A stretch of 64,000 nt of DNA, from assembly GCF_039596395.1 (NCBI RefSeq), contig NZ_JBCNJT010000001.1, positions 779,315 through 843,314 of the forward strand, written 5' to 3'. A program made the translations under genes and the position numbers. A model generated the notes under the pieces. The model worked only from the letters and a program-made list of their open reading frames with translations, was not told the origin of the DNA and made no database searches. The stretch comes from Fluviicola sp. (GTDB lineage Bacteria; Bacteroidota; Bacteroidia; Flavobacteriales_D; Crocinitomicaceae). Shown here in pieces: positions 27,020-34,511 of this stretch (within the stretch, counting starts at the first letter, position 1; every line of letters starts with the position of its first letter).

Positions 27020-27708
27020 TCCGGATCGAAAAAGTAGCCGTAGCCGATCTTGGTTTTAATGTTTTGCTTTCCGAAGGGCTTATCGATCTTACCGCGCAGG
27101 AAATTGATATACACTTCGATGGTGTTGGTATTCGCATCCACGATATTTCCCCAGATCTCGCGTACTAAATCCTGTTTGGAAACCAATTCGCCTTTGCCCG
27201 AAACCAATTTAACCAGGATTTGGAATTCGCGCGGGGTCAGTGAAATTTCCTGTCCCTGACGGGTTACTTTCTTGGTGGTTTGATTAATCACCACGTCATC
27301 TGCAACCAGCACGGCATTTTCCGATTGTTCCCTGTTCGTATTCGTTTCGCTGCGTTTTATTAAGGATTGGATACGCAGCAACAGTTCGCGCATGTAAAAA
27401 GGCTTGGTGAGGTAATCATCCGCTCCGCAATCGTATCCCTGGATTTTGTCTTCCAACTCGTCAAAAGCTGTCAGCATGATTACCGGTGTTTGCGTATTGT
27501 ACGAACGGAAATTCCTGCAAATCTCGTAACCGTTTTTCCCGGGAAGGTTTACATCCAGGATCACACAGTCGAAAGTCATTTTCTTCAGCAATTTTTCTGC
27601 GATATTCCCGTCATAGGCGAATTCAACCTGCAACTGTTCTTCCAGGAGGGCATCGCTGATGTTGCGGCTTAAAATAGCATCGTCTTCAACCAATAAAATG
27701 GATTTCAC
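27016..27708 (-). CDS. OmpR-family response regulator of the metal-efflux operon
   Basis: This is a 230-residue response regulator. The receiver domain has the acidic pair in LLVEDDAIL, the phospho-acceptor Asp 52 (VILDVNLPGKNG), the Thr/Ser of VIMLTAFDE, and the Lys of YLTKPFYM. A winged-helix DNA-binding domain follows from about residue 135 (LTPREFQILVKLVSGKGELVSKQ...). It is the first gene of the operon and presumably activates the tolC-adaptor-pump genes through the direct repeats before the TolC gene. It is CopR/CusR-like by context. Confidence 0.95.
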   Translation of the reverse strand: MKSILLVEDDAILSRNISDALLEEQLQVEFAYDGNIAEKLLKKMTFDCVILDVNLPGKNGYEICRNFRSYNTQTPVIMLTAFDELEDKIQGYDCGADDYLTKPFYMRELLLRIQSLIKRSETNTNREQSENAVLVADDVVINQTTKKVTRQGQEISLTPREFQILVKLVSGKGELVSKQDLVREIWGNIVDANTNTIEVYINFLRGKIDKPFGKQNIKTKIGYGYFFDPE

Positions 27709-27783
27709 CGGAACAATTTAAATTATGTTTTGCAAAATAGGCATTTAATATGAATTCAAAATTCAAAATGTAAAATTCAAAAG

Positions 27784-27811
27784 GTAGGAACGCGATGCAT
27801 CGCGTTCCTAC
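27784..27811. repeat. 28-bp perfect palindrome
   Basis: Each 14-base arm reads GTAGGAACGCGATG and meets its exact complement with no spacer. It sits in the 115-base gap between the carotenoid desaturase stop and the response regulator start. The GC-rich palindrome stands out from its AT-rich, word-repeat surroundings. Similar ACGCGATGCATCGCGT-cored palindromes are, to my memory, scattered in other Bacteroidota and cyanobacterial genomes as extragenic elements. Read on the minus strand it is followed by T-rich sequence, so it could also terminate the desaturase transcript. Confidence 0.8.
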
Positions 27812-27823
27812 GGTATTTTCATT

Positions 27824-29287
27824 TTAATCAGGAATCAAATCCGTGGTAATTTTCGCTGAAAGCAGACAAAGCGGAATTCCTCCGCCCGGATGCACGCTTC
27901 CCCCGGAGAAATAAAGCCCGTTTATTCTGGAAAAATTCGGGTGACGGAAAAATGCGGCCATGCGGTCGTTGGAACTTGCTCCGTAAAGTGCTCCGGCGAA
28001 ACTATTCGTGCGTTCTGAAATACGTAACGGGTCCAGGTAATCTTCTTCTTCAATCAGGGATTCTATATCAGTTTGAAGGATGCGGCTGATCTTTTGAATC
28101 ACCTGTTTCCGCACGTTCGAACGGAGTTTTTCCCAATCCTGTCCCTGATCGCCTGGGACATTGACCATCACAAACCAGTTCTCAGTTCCTTGCGGCGCAT
28201 CTGCAGCAACCACTTTGGAGGAAATGTGAATGTAAACCGTCGGGTCATCGCAGACCGTTTTTTCTTCGAAAATGGCCTTGAATTCGTTTTGATAATCTTC
28301 GCTGAAGAATATGTTGTGGACATCCAATTCCGGGAAAGATTGCTTCATTCCCCAGTAAAAAATAAGTGCGGAACTGCTTGGTTCCTGTTCCAGGGTCTTT
28401 TTCGGTGCTTTCTGCTGCGGAATTAATTGCCGGTAACTTTGTTTCACATCGCAATTGCTGATCACCAGCTCTGCCGGATAAAAGCCTTTAGCAGTTTCTA
28501 TTCCGGTAACCTTTTTGCCGCTAATCCGAATGTTTTGAACGCGTTCACCGAAATGGAATTTCACTCCCGACTCTTCGGCCAATTGCTTGCAGGCCATCGT
28601 TATCTGATGCATTCCTTCCATCGGGAAATAAGAGCCGATGCCGAATTCCAAATGCGGAATACTGTTCAGTACTCCCGGAGCTTTGTAGGGATTGGAACCG
28701 TTGTAGGTGGCAAACCGGTCGAAAAGCTGTACCAGTTTCGGGTGGTTCAGGCTTTTTTGATTGACCTCGTGCATACTCTCGAATAAATGCAGTTTGCGCA
28801 TCGATGAAACCGTTTTCAGGATGTCCGAAGAAATGTAAGTACTGAACTTATGCAGCGATTTTTCGAGGAAAGAATGACGTGTCCGCTCGAAAATATAGGT
28901 GCTGTGTTCAAGGTATTCTTTCAGTGGCAAAGGATCAATGCGGAGCTTATTTTCGACTTCCTGCAGGAATTTCTCCCGGTCTGCGTACGCATGCAGCACC
29001 GTTCCGTCTTCGTAGAAATAATGACAAAGCATTTCCAGTTGCCGGTAGGAAAAATAATCCCGCGGATTTTTCCCCGCCAGTTCAAATAATTCATCCACCA
29101 GGTAAGGAAGCGTGAACAGGGAAGGCCCGGCATCAAAACGGTAGTTTCCCAATTGGATGGTGGTGAGTTTTCCGCCCGGGTATTCATTGGCTTCAAATAC
29201 AGAAACCGCATATCCTTTAAGTGCTAAACGGATTGCAGCGGCTATTCCTGCAATTCCCGATCCGATAACAATCGCCTCCTTCGCCAT
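27824..29287 (-). CDS. crtD: Carotenoid desaturase, CrtD/CrtI family
   Basis: This is a 487-residue FAD-dependent desaturase of carotenoid synthesis. The FAD-binding GSGIAG is at 9-14 and is followed by the family-specific VFEANEYPGGKLTTIQLGNYRFDAGPSLF. The C-terminal signature is LYFSGGSVHPGGGIPLCLLSAK. Both ends are intact. The N-terminal wording resembles the flavobacterial CrtD group (1-hydroxycarotenoid 3,4-desaturase) more than phytoene desaturase CrtI, which usually carries a different early motif. That choice is from memory and moderately sure. No other carotenoid gene is nearby, so the pathway is scattered. Confidence 0.85.
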   Translation of the reverse strand: MAKEAIVIGSGIAGIAAAIRLALKGYAVSVFEANEYPGGKLTTIQLGNYRFDAGPSLFTLPYLVDELFELAGKNPRDYFSYRQLEMLCHYFYEDGTVLHAYADREKFLQEVENKLRIDPLPLKEYLEHSTYIFERTRHSFLEKSLHKFSTYISSDILKTVSSMRKLHLFESMHEVNQKSLNHPKLVQLFDRFATYNGSNPYKAPGVLNSIPHLEFGIGSYFPMEGMHQITMACKQLAEESGVKFHFGERVQNIRISGKKVTGIETAKGFYPAELVISNCDVKQSYRQLIPQQKAPKKTLEQEPSSSALIFYWGMKQSFPELDVHNIFFSEDYQNEFKAIFEEKTVCDDPTVYIHISSKVVAADAPQGTENWFVMVNVPGDQGQDWEKLRSNVRKQVIQKISRILQTDIESLIEEEDYLDPLRISERTNSFAGALYGASSNDRMAAFFRHPNFSRINGLYFSGGSVHPGGGIPLCLLSAKITTDLIPD

Positions 29288-29366
29288 GGCCTAAAAGTAA
29301 CTTAATTTCAAAATACTGCTTTGGAATTTGCCGGTTAATTGTTCATATTTAGGAAAAAATGAATCT

Positions 29367-29774
29367 ATGGGCAGAGCAATTGGAATAGGAGGAATTTTCT
29401 TCAAGTTTAAGGACGAGAAAGCGATGATAAACTGGTATAAAGAAGCATTGGGACTCAACCCGAACGATTACGGCGTTTTGTTTGCTTTCAATGGAAATTC
29501 CGGCCCGCGGGCATATTTGCAACTGGGCGTTTTCCCCGAAACCAGTGATTATTTCGGAACGGAAAGCCAGCGTGCCATGATCAATTTCCGGGTGGAAGGA
29601 ATCGAAAGCCTGCTGGTGCATTTGCAAACAATGGGTACGGTAATCTGCGACAATATTGAGACGTACGAGTACGGCAAGTTTGTTCACATTCTGGACCCGG
29701 AAGGAAACCGGATTGAGTTGTGGGAACCGGTGGATTCGGGGTTTGACAAAGAAAATATCCAGGAAATGCGCTAA
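29367..29774 (+). CDS. VOC-family (glyoxalase/bleomycin-resistance fold) protein
   Basis: The product has 135 residues from the ATG at 29367; a TTG 13 codons upstream is a poor alternative. One vicinal-oxygen-chelate module pair is visible: IGGIFFKFKDEKAMINWYKEALGL at the N-terminus, and FVHILDPEGNRIELWEP at the C-terminus with the usual metal-ligand Glu. Members bind a metal and act as isomerases, dioxygenases or resistance proteins; the reaction here is unknown. It lies between the divergent desaturase gene and the MDR oxidoreductase, 89 bases before the latter. Confidence 0.85.
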   Translation: MGRAIGIGGIFFKFKDEKAMINWYKEALGLNPNDYGVLFAFNGNSGPRAYLQLGVFPETSDYFGTESQRAMINFRVEGIESLLVHLQTMGTVICDNIETYEYGKFVHILDPEGNRIELWEPVDSGFDKENIQEMR

Positions 29775-29794
29775 AATTCAATTCAAAGTGTTTC

Positions 29795-29838
29795 TTAACC
29801 CAAGTCAATGAAATTGGGAAATGACCGGAATACTTTTG
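29795..29838 (+). promoter_or_regulatory. Predicted Crp/Fnr-type operator and -7 box of the second MDR gene
   Basis: The dyad TTAAC-CCAA-GTCAA (29795-29808) is centred 29.5 bp before TACTTTTG (29831-29838), a full match to TAnnTTTG. The expected start is near 29843, which puts the dyad centre at -41.5. No TTTG occupies the -33 position. The spacing is identical to the one upstream of the first MDR gene. Confidence 0.6.
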
Positions 29839-29863
29839 TGTTGTATTCAAAAAATAGAACAAC

Positions 29864-30820
29864 ATGAAAGCAGTTCATTGCACGTCGTACGGAAATCCGG
29901 AAGTACTGAAAATCGTTGAAATTCCGAAACCGAAACCTCAGTCGGATGAGTTAGTAATCCGTATCCATGCTACAGCGGTAAATTCCGGGGATGCACGCAT
30001 TCGCCGGGCTGACCCGTGGGCAGTGAGATTGATCTTCGGACTTGCGAAACCCCGGAAACCCATTTTGGGAGGTGTTTTTTCAGGAGAAATCGTGGAAACG
30101 GGAAATGCGGTCAGTAAATTCCGGGTTGGTGAGCTGGTTTTCGGCTCTGTGGGAATGAAATTCGGTGCTTATGCGGAATTTATAGCCGTCCCGGAAACAG
30201 CGGCTATTACTGCGAAACCGGAATCGCTGAGCCATCTGGAAGCTGCTGTCATTCCTTTCGGTGCTATGACAGCTTTGCATTTCATCCGTAAAGCAAACAT
30301 CCAACCCGGACAAAAAGTGTTGATCTACGGGGCTTCCGGAGCAGTTGGTTCGGCGGCAGTCCAATTGGCAAAATTTTATGGAGCGGAAGTCACGGCGGTT
30401 TGCAGCGGCGCAAATGCGGAATTAGTGAAAAAGATCGGCGCGGATAAGGTTATAAATTACCGCAAGGAAGAGTTATCGGTAAATAAGGAACAGTACAATG
30501 TGATTTACGAAACAGTCAACAAACTCTCCTTTTCGGAAAGTATCAAACACCTGAAAAAAGACGGGACTTTGATCCTGGGAGCAGCGGATTTTTCTAAAAT
30601 GCTTCGTGCAGGTTTCGCAAGAATGTCGGGCAAAAAAGTGATAACGGGCGTCATCAAAGAATCAGCTGAAGGAATGGATGCTGTAAAGAAACTGATCGAC
30701 GAAAGAAAATACCAGCCGGTTTTAGATCGCGTATTCACCCTGGACCAGATTGCACAGGCGCATGAATATGTGGATTTGGGACATAAGAAGGGAAATGTGG
30801 GGATTCTGGTTATACCGTAG
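29864..30820 (+). CDS. Zinc-independent MDR oxidoreductase, quinone-reductase type
   Basis: This is a 318-residue NAD(P)-dependent oxidoreductase. A GroES-like half (VVNSGDARIRRADPW-type segment at about 45-58) is followed by a Rossmann half with LIYGASGAVGSAAVQLAK near residues 148-165. Zinc ligands are absent. It is related to the enzyme at 6255 but clearly diverged from it. The substrate is unknown. It converges, with an 8-base gap, on a Crp/Fnr regulator gene, so the same two gene types are neighbours here as at 5592-7229. Its promoter carries a Crp/Fnr-type dyad. Confidence 0.88.
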   Translation: MKAVHCTSYGNPEVLKIVEIPKPKPQSDELVIRIHATAVNSGDARIRRADPWAVRLIFGLAKPRKPILGGVFSGEIVETGNAVSKFRVGELVFGSVGMKFGAYAEFIAVPETAAITAKPESLSHLEAAVIPFGAMTALHFIRKANIQPGQKVLIYGASGAVGSAAVQLAKFYGAEVTAVCSGANAELVKKIGADKVINYRKEELSVNKEQYNVIYETVNKLSFSESIKHLKKDGTLILGAADFSKMLRAGFARMSGKKVITGVIKESAEGMDAVKKLIDERKYQPVLDRVFTLDQIAQAHEYVDLGHKKGNVGILVIP

Positions 30821-30828
30821 CAGAGGGA

Positions 30829-31404
30829 TTATTTCAATACCAATCTTTTCCGGATCCTGCTCAGCGATTCGGGTTTTACTCCTACATAACTTGCAATGAG
30901 GTATTGAGGAATGCGCTGGATGAGTTCGGGACGTGTGCGCATCAGGTTTAGGTAGCGTTCTTCCGGTGTGTCGGTGAAATACGAACCGGAAAGTTCCTGC
31001 TGTTCGGCAAATACTTTTTCCATGACCTTGCGCGAAACGGTTTCCAGTTTCGGGAATTGTTTATAAAGCTGCTCTTCTTTTTCCCGGTTTCCAACAACTA
31101 AAGTGCATGCATCCACGCATTCCAGGTAGTGTTTGGAAGGAGAACTGTTAGTCATGCTCTGCATGGAAATCACCCATTGTTCTTCAGTAAAGAAATTATT
31201 GGTTTTTTCTTCTCCGTTTACCAGGAAATACTGGCGTACACAGCCTTCCAGCACAAAATAGGCTTCCGAAGAGATTTCACCTTCTCTCAATAGAATGGTT
31301 CCTTTAGGAAATTTCCGGATCGTCAATGTTGCCACAATGCCGTCAATTTCCTCCTGCGAAAGCGGAAGTATCCTGGAGAAATAGGAGAGAAGCTTTTGTT
31401 CCAT
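30829..31404 (-). CDS. Crp/Fnr-family transcriptional regulator
   Basis: This 191-residue regulator has a cyclic-nucleotide-binding fold at about residues 20-115 (FPKGTILLREGEISSEAYFVLEG) and a C-terminal helix-turn-helix ending YLIASYVGVKPESLSRIRKR. As with its paralogue at 5592, there is no Fe-S Cys cluster, and the ligand is unknown. It follows a small PEGA-like gene by 11 bases and converges on the MDR gene. The nearby dyad at 29795 is the natural candidate site, but it may also regulate at a distance. Confidence 0.9.
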   Translation of the reverse strand: MEQKLLSYFSRILPLSQEEIDGIVATLTIRKFPKGTILLREGEISSEAYFVLEGCVRQYFLVNGEEKTNNFFTEEQWVISMQSMTNSSPSKHYLECVDACTLVVGNREKEEQLYKQFPKLETVSRKVMEKVFAEQQELSGSYFTDTPEERYLNLMRTRPELIQRIPQYLIASYVGVKPESLSRIRKRLVLK

Positions 31405-31415
31405 GAACCAACCCG

Positions 31416-31733
31416 TTAATACGCTTCCAGTCGCAGGTAGCGATCGGATGCAATGGTCGTGTAATAAATGGCAGCCAGTGTTCCCAAGGGATTGTGTTTT
31501 GCAAAACTGGTCAGCCGGAAAGCTTTTTTTCCGTTCTCTTCCAGGTTAACCTCGATGATATTGCTTCTTCCCCAATCGATCTTTGCCTGGATGGTGTGAT
31601 TCCCTTCCGGAACTTCAAATACGGCTGTTTTCCCGTTTGCCAGAGATCCGACGTGTTGATCATCGATGAAAATCTTGATATCTCTCAAACGATTGGCATA
31701 TTCGCTGGAACGGGTAATTTCTATCTGTGGCAT
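31416..31733 (-). CDS. Small PEGA-like domain protein
   Basis: The product has 105 residues from the ATG at 31733. Upstream in-frame codons run into the neighbouring gene region and carry no sensible protein start. It has no signal peptide. The central part (IKIFIDDQHVGSLANG followed by VFEVPEGNHTIQAKIDWG) has the beta pattern of PEGA-type carboxypeptidase-regulatory-like domains, which often package small surface or signalling modules. The C-terminus is mildly hydrophobic (GTLAAIYYTTIA) and could touch the membrane. It precedes the Crp/Fnr gene by 11 bases and is probably co-transcribed with it. Function is unknown. Confidence 0.65.
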   Translation of the reverse strand: MPQIEITRSSEYANRLRDIKIFIDDQHVGSLANGKTAVFEVPEGNHTIQAKIDWGRSNIIEVNLEENGKKAFRLTSFAKHNPLGTLAAIYYTTIASDRYLRLEAY

Positions 31734-31785
31734 ACTAAATAAGTTACCGGACAAAAATATTCTTCCTTTCCAATAAATACAACCC

Positions 31786-32220
31786 TTATTTATATTTAAG
31801 GCGTACACCGATCCCAACCCCGATATTCCACCTTCCGTTTGCCGTAGCTGTTTTTGCATTGTAATAAAGCGGTACCTGGAAAGCGATCATGTTGTAGCAA
31901 TAAGTGAAACCTACGCCCAGGTTGGGAGTGATCGGGAAGTTCTTGAATAGGCCTTTGTCTTCTTTATACCGAAGGGAAGGAAGCATTCCCAGGAGGAATT
32001 TTGATTTTTTGATAGTGAGACTTACGCCCGGTCCCGTAAAATTGATAAAAGCTCCGTTATCCACATATCCGCCGACAATTACTCCATCAAACGGATTGAA
32101 TTTAACAACCGGTTTTGCAGGGTCTGTATTGGTTTCCTGGGTAAAAGCAACGGATTGAAAGAGGGAAAAAACGACGAATGCTACGGAAGTGAGAGTAATC
32201 GAAGTAAACTTAAGTTTCAT
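31786..32220 (-). CDS. Small exported protein, probable outer-membrane beta barrel
   Basis: The product has 144 residues with a signal peptide (ending SVAFTQ, about 28 residues). The mature part alternates polar and hydrophobic residues with many Gly and aromatic residues (VGFTYCYNMIAFQVPLYYN, WNIGVGIGVRLKYK). It ends in a charged/aromatic strand, which suits a small outer-membrane barrel. I recognise no named family. It stands alone on the minus strand, 52 bases before the PEGA-like gene. Confidence 0.65.
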   Translation of the reverse strand: MKLKFTSITLTSVAFVVFSLFQSVAFTQETNTDPAKPVVKFNPFDGVIVGGYVDNGAFINFTGPGVSLTIKKSKFLLGMLPSLRYKEDKGLFKNFPITPNLGVGFTYCYNMIAFQVPLYYNAKTATANGRWNIGVGIGVRLKYK

Positions 32221-32317
32221 CTTTTTTTAGGCAAAAGGAGTTCTTTTTTTGGAAAAATCGGAAGTTGCCGAAAGATGAATGTACTGAGGGAAGCGAAATA
32301 TGTAATGAAATAGAAAA

Positions 32318-32352
32318 AATAAAGGCCATGAAAAAATTTTTTTTCATGGCCT
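32318..32352 (-). terminator. Terminator of the DUF1566 gene pair
   Basis: A 12-bp perfect stem (AGGCCATGAAAA at 32323-32334 with TTTTCATGGCCT at 32341-32352) lies 18 bases after the stop at 32370. It is followed on the minus strand by TTATTTTTT. Confidence 0.8.
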
Positions 32353-32369
32353 CTGAAAAATGATCTTAA

Positions 32370-33410
32370 TTAGAAACGACGCATCGCTCTGATATTAAAG
32401 GTTGCAGCTTTGTTAATGGATAGAACGGATGTTCCTCCGGGAGTGATCACTACTGCATTTGCATCCGTATTGCTGGCTTCTTTTGAACTCCAGTATGGAG
32501 ATGTCAATAAGTTTGTTCCACCGTTTGCTGTAGCGGTTGCATCTACGATCGTATAATTAAGCCCGAGCAGTTCCAATTCTGCAGGTGTTGGAAGGTACCA
32601 ATCCGAATAGGTCGTTGCTCCTTCTGTGATTTGCAGCTCATTACAAGTTGCTGCTGCGTATGGATCGCCGTCATCACCGATAGATACCTGTGCCCCGATA
32701 ACAATTACCGTATTTGCTGCACCTGCGAAAATCCCGTTTCCATCTCCGCGCGTTTTACCGTAAGTACCGGCGAACCATCTTACTGTCGGCAAATCATTTT
32801 TAGCAACAACCAAACCATGCTGTCCGGTTTCATCTACGTAAAATACTACCCCGCCTTGTGCAAAATCACCTACTTCGTATTTTACCAGTCCGGCAACGTA
32901 TCCCATAGCGGCAATGTCTGTAGAATCTGTGTGATGGTTCCAGTTTGCAGTATCAGCAGCAGTAATCCCTGCCGCGACCGATGCATCAAAAACAGGGTCG
33001 TTTTCGTTCGCACTTCCTGCGTGTAAAGCGTAAGGAACGCTCAATAACTGGCTGGTTCCGGTGATCGTGTAGTTCGTTCCGCCTGCAGGATCTGTTTCCG
33101 TTTTTACGAAATAGGGTCCGGCCGCCCAGTCAATAGCTGAAAAAGTACCTGAAACAACGGTTCCTGCTCCGATTTCAATACTCACCAGACCATTGATATT
33201 GGATGACGGTGTTTGTGTTTCCTGGTAAACCGTACTTCCGCCCGGATTTCCCTGTATAATGCTGATTCGCATGCCCACGTTTTGATTGGTGACTAAAGTA
33301 TTGGATGCATTACGGATAACAGCCTGGTAGCTCATTTTTTGAGGTGCTTGCGAAAACAAGTTGAAAGCAAGTAGAAGCAAGATGGCGGTATTTAAAATTT
33401 TGGTGTTCAT
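32370..33410 (-). CDS. Exported DUF1566-type protein
   Basis: This is a 346-residue protein with a signal peptide (MNTKILNTAILLLLAFNLFSQ). Residues about 22-135 form the beta-rich module common in Bacteroidota surface proteins (PQKMSYQAVIRNASNTLV ... SVPYALHAGSA). The C-terminal part, from GGVVFYVDETGQHGLVVA to WYLPTPAELELLG and YWSSKEAS, is a DUF1566/Lcl-type C-type-lectin-like domain often found in surface adhesins and phage-like tips. No T9SS tail is visible. The neighbouring small T9SS gene lies 3 bases upstream, so both share an mRNA. Confidence 0.82.
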   Translation of the reverse strand: MNTKILNTAILLLLAFNLFSQAPQKMSYQAVIRNASNTLVTNQNVGMRISIIQGNPGGSTVYQETQTPSSNINGLVSIEIGAGTVVSGTFSAIDWAAGPYFVKTETDPAGGTNYTITGTSQLLSVPYALHAGSANENDPVFDASVAAGITAADTANWNHHTDSTDIAAMGYVAGLVKYEVGDFAQGGVVFYVDETGQHGLVVAKNDLPTVRWFAGTYGKTRGDGNGIFAGAANTVIVIGAQVSIGDDGDPYAAATCNELQITEGATTYSDWYLPTPAELELLGLNYTIVDATATANGGTNLLTSPYWSSKEASNTDANAVVITPGGTSVLSINKAATFNIRAMRRF

Positions 33411-33413
33411 GAT

Positions 33414-33896
33414 TTAGTTTTTAATAATGTTGAATTCTTTTACTAACTGACCGTTATCAGTTATTCTTAATAAATAGGAGGCAGGAGCTAACTGATTCAT
33501 CGAAACTCCTGTTTCAGACTGGCTGATCTCTTTTTCTTCGATGAGTTTTCCCCTGGTGTCAAAAAGCTGGTAAGCAAGCTTTCCGGTTGTGTGCTCATTG
33601 ACTGAAATGGTCATGGACCCGTTGGTTGGATTTGGGAAAGCAGTTAATTCCAAATTGATGTTCTGCTCATCCAGTCCAAGGGTGGTGAAAATTTCGTAAG
33701 GCTGCTGAACTCCCTGGTTCACTTTTCCGTTTGTTCCGGAGAGTGCTGTGTAAGCAACTTGTCCGATGGTGTAGCTACTCGTTCCGCCTGTTCCGCTGGC
33801 TTCATTGCCGGCAGCCGAAACAGCCTGCTGCGCATAAAGCCCTCCCGAGCTTGCCATAACGAGCGTTACAGCAACGATTAATTTTTTTTTCTTCAT
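33414..33896 (-). CDS. Small T9SS type A cargo protein
   Basis: The product has 160 residues from the ATG at 33896, which begins a signal peptide (MKKKKLIVAVTLVMASSGGLYAQ). After a 60-residue Gly/Ser/Thr-rich segment (SYTIGQVAYTALSGTNGKVNQG, common in Bacteroidota secreted proteins) comes a complete type A T9SS sorting domain: LTAFPNPTNGSMTISV, YQLFDTRGKLIEEKEIS, PASYLLRI and the final FNIIKN. It has almost no other cargo, so the protein is close to a bare sorting domain. It is upstream of, and coupled with, the DUF1566 gene. Confidence 0.85.
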   Translation of the reverse strand: MKKKKLIVAVTLVMASSGGLYAQQAVSAAGNEASGTGGTSSYTIGQVAYTALSGTNGKVNQGVQQPYEIFTTLGLDEQNINLELTAFPNPTNGSMTISVNEHTTGKLAYQLFDTRGKLIEEKEISQSETGVSMNQLAPASYLLRITDNGQLVKEFNIIKN

Positions 33897-34106
33897 AGTT
33901 TTTATAATTATGTGATTGAGACTGAAGGGGGAGTTTCGGAGTTGCATGCATTTTTTTTACTAACGTTTTAGAAGTATATCGTTGAATTCTGAAGCATTAT
34001 TTAATTAGTTGAATCACTACTTTAATGAAATAAACCGAATTTAAATCAAGATTGCTTGAAGATTAAATAATTGATTAATAATTAGTTGAATATTTTTTTT
34101 ATGCTT

Positions 34107-34162
34107 AATACCTAATTTTCTTAGGTAAAAATTTGAATACCTAAATTTCTTATGTATATTTG
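34107..34162 (+). promoter_or_regulatory. padR promoter with two tandem 21-bp operators
   Basis: Two copies of a dyad, AATACCTAATTTTCTTAGGT+A (34107-34127) and a copy differing at 2 of 21 bases (34136-34156), repeat with a 29-bp period. The half sites are TACCTAA/TTAGGTA. The promoter TTTG (34132-34135), N19, TATATTTG (34155-34162) is interleaved with them: the -33 box lies between the copies and the second copy enters the -7 box. Binding would block polymerase, which suggests autorepression by PadR. The -7 box lies 12 bases before the ATG at 34167, so the transcript should be leaderless. Confidence 0.7.
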
Positions 34163-34166
34163 TCCT

Positions 34167-34511
34167 ATGTATTCATCAGAACTTTTAAAAGGTACGCTTA
34201 AAACAATCGTTCTCAACCTGCTTAAGGACAAGGGCAGGATGTACGGTTATGAAATTACCCAACGCGTGAAGGAACTCACCGGTGAGAAGATCCAAATTAC
34301 CGAAGGAGCACTTTATCCGACTTTGCATGCGCTTGAGTCACAGGGCGAATTGCAGACGGAAGAGGTCTTTATTGGTAAACGGGTACGAAAGTATTATTCA
34401 CTCACCGAAAAAGGGCAGTCGACAGCCAAAGAGAAAGTAAACGAGTTGGTGGATTTCATGAATACCATGAAGTTTTTGTTGGATTTAGAGCCAAGAACTG
34501 GAAATGGTTAA
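34167..34511 (+). CDS. PadR-family transcriptional regulator
   Basis: This 114-residue repressor has a winged helix (SSELLKGTLKTIVLNLLKD, GRMYGYEITQRVKEL, EGALYPTLHALESQGEL) and a final dimerisation helix (about residues 80-110). These match the short PadR-s2 group. The ATG at 34167 is chosen because the alternative at 34152 lies inside the promoter. Its gene overlaps the following membrane-protein gene by 8 bases, a common arrangement for PadR regulators and their membrane partners. The two near-identical dyads upstream are the probable operator. Confidence 0.92.
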   Translation: MYSSELLKGTLKTIVLNLLKDKGRMYGYEITQRVKELTGEKIQITEGALYPTLHALESQGELQTEEVFIGKRVRKYYSLTEKGQSTAKEKVNELVDFMNTMKFLLDLEPRTGNG

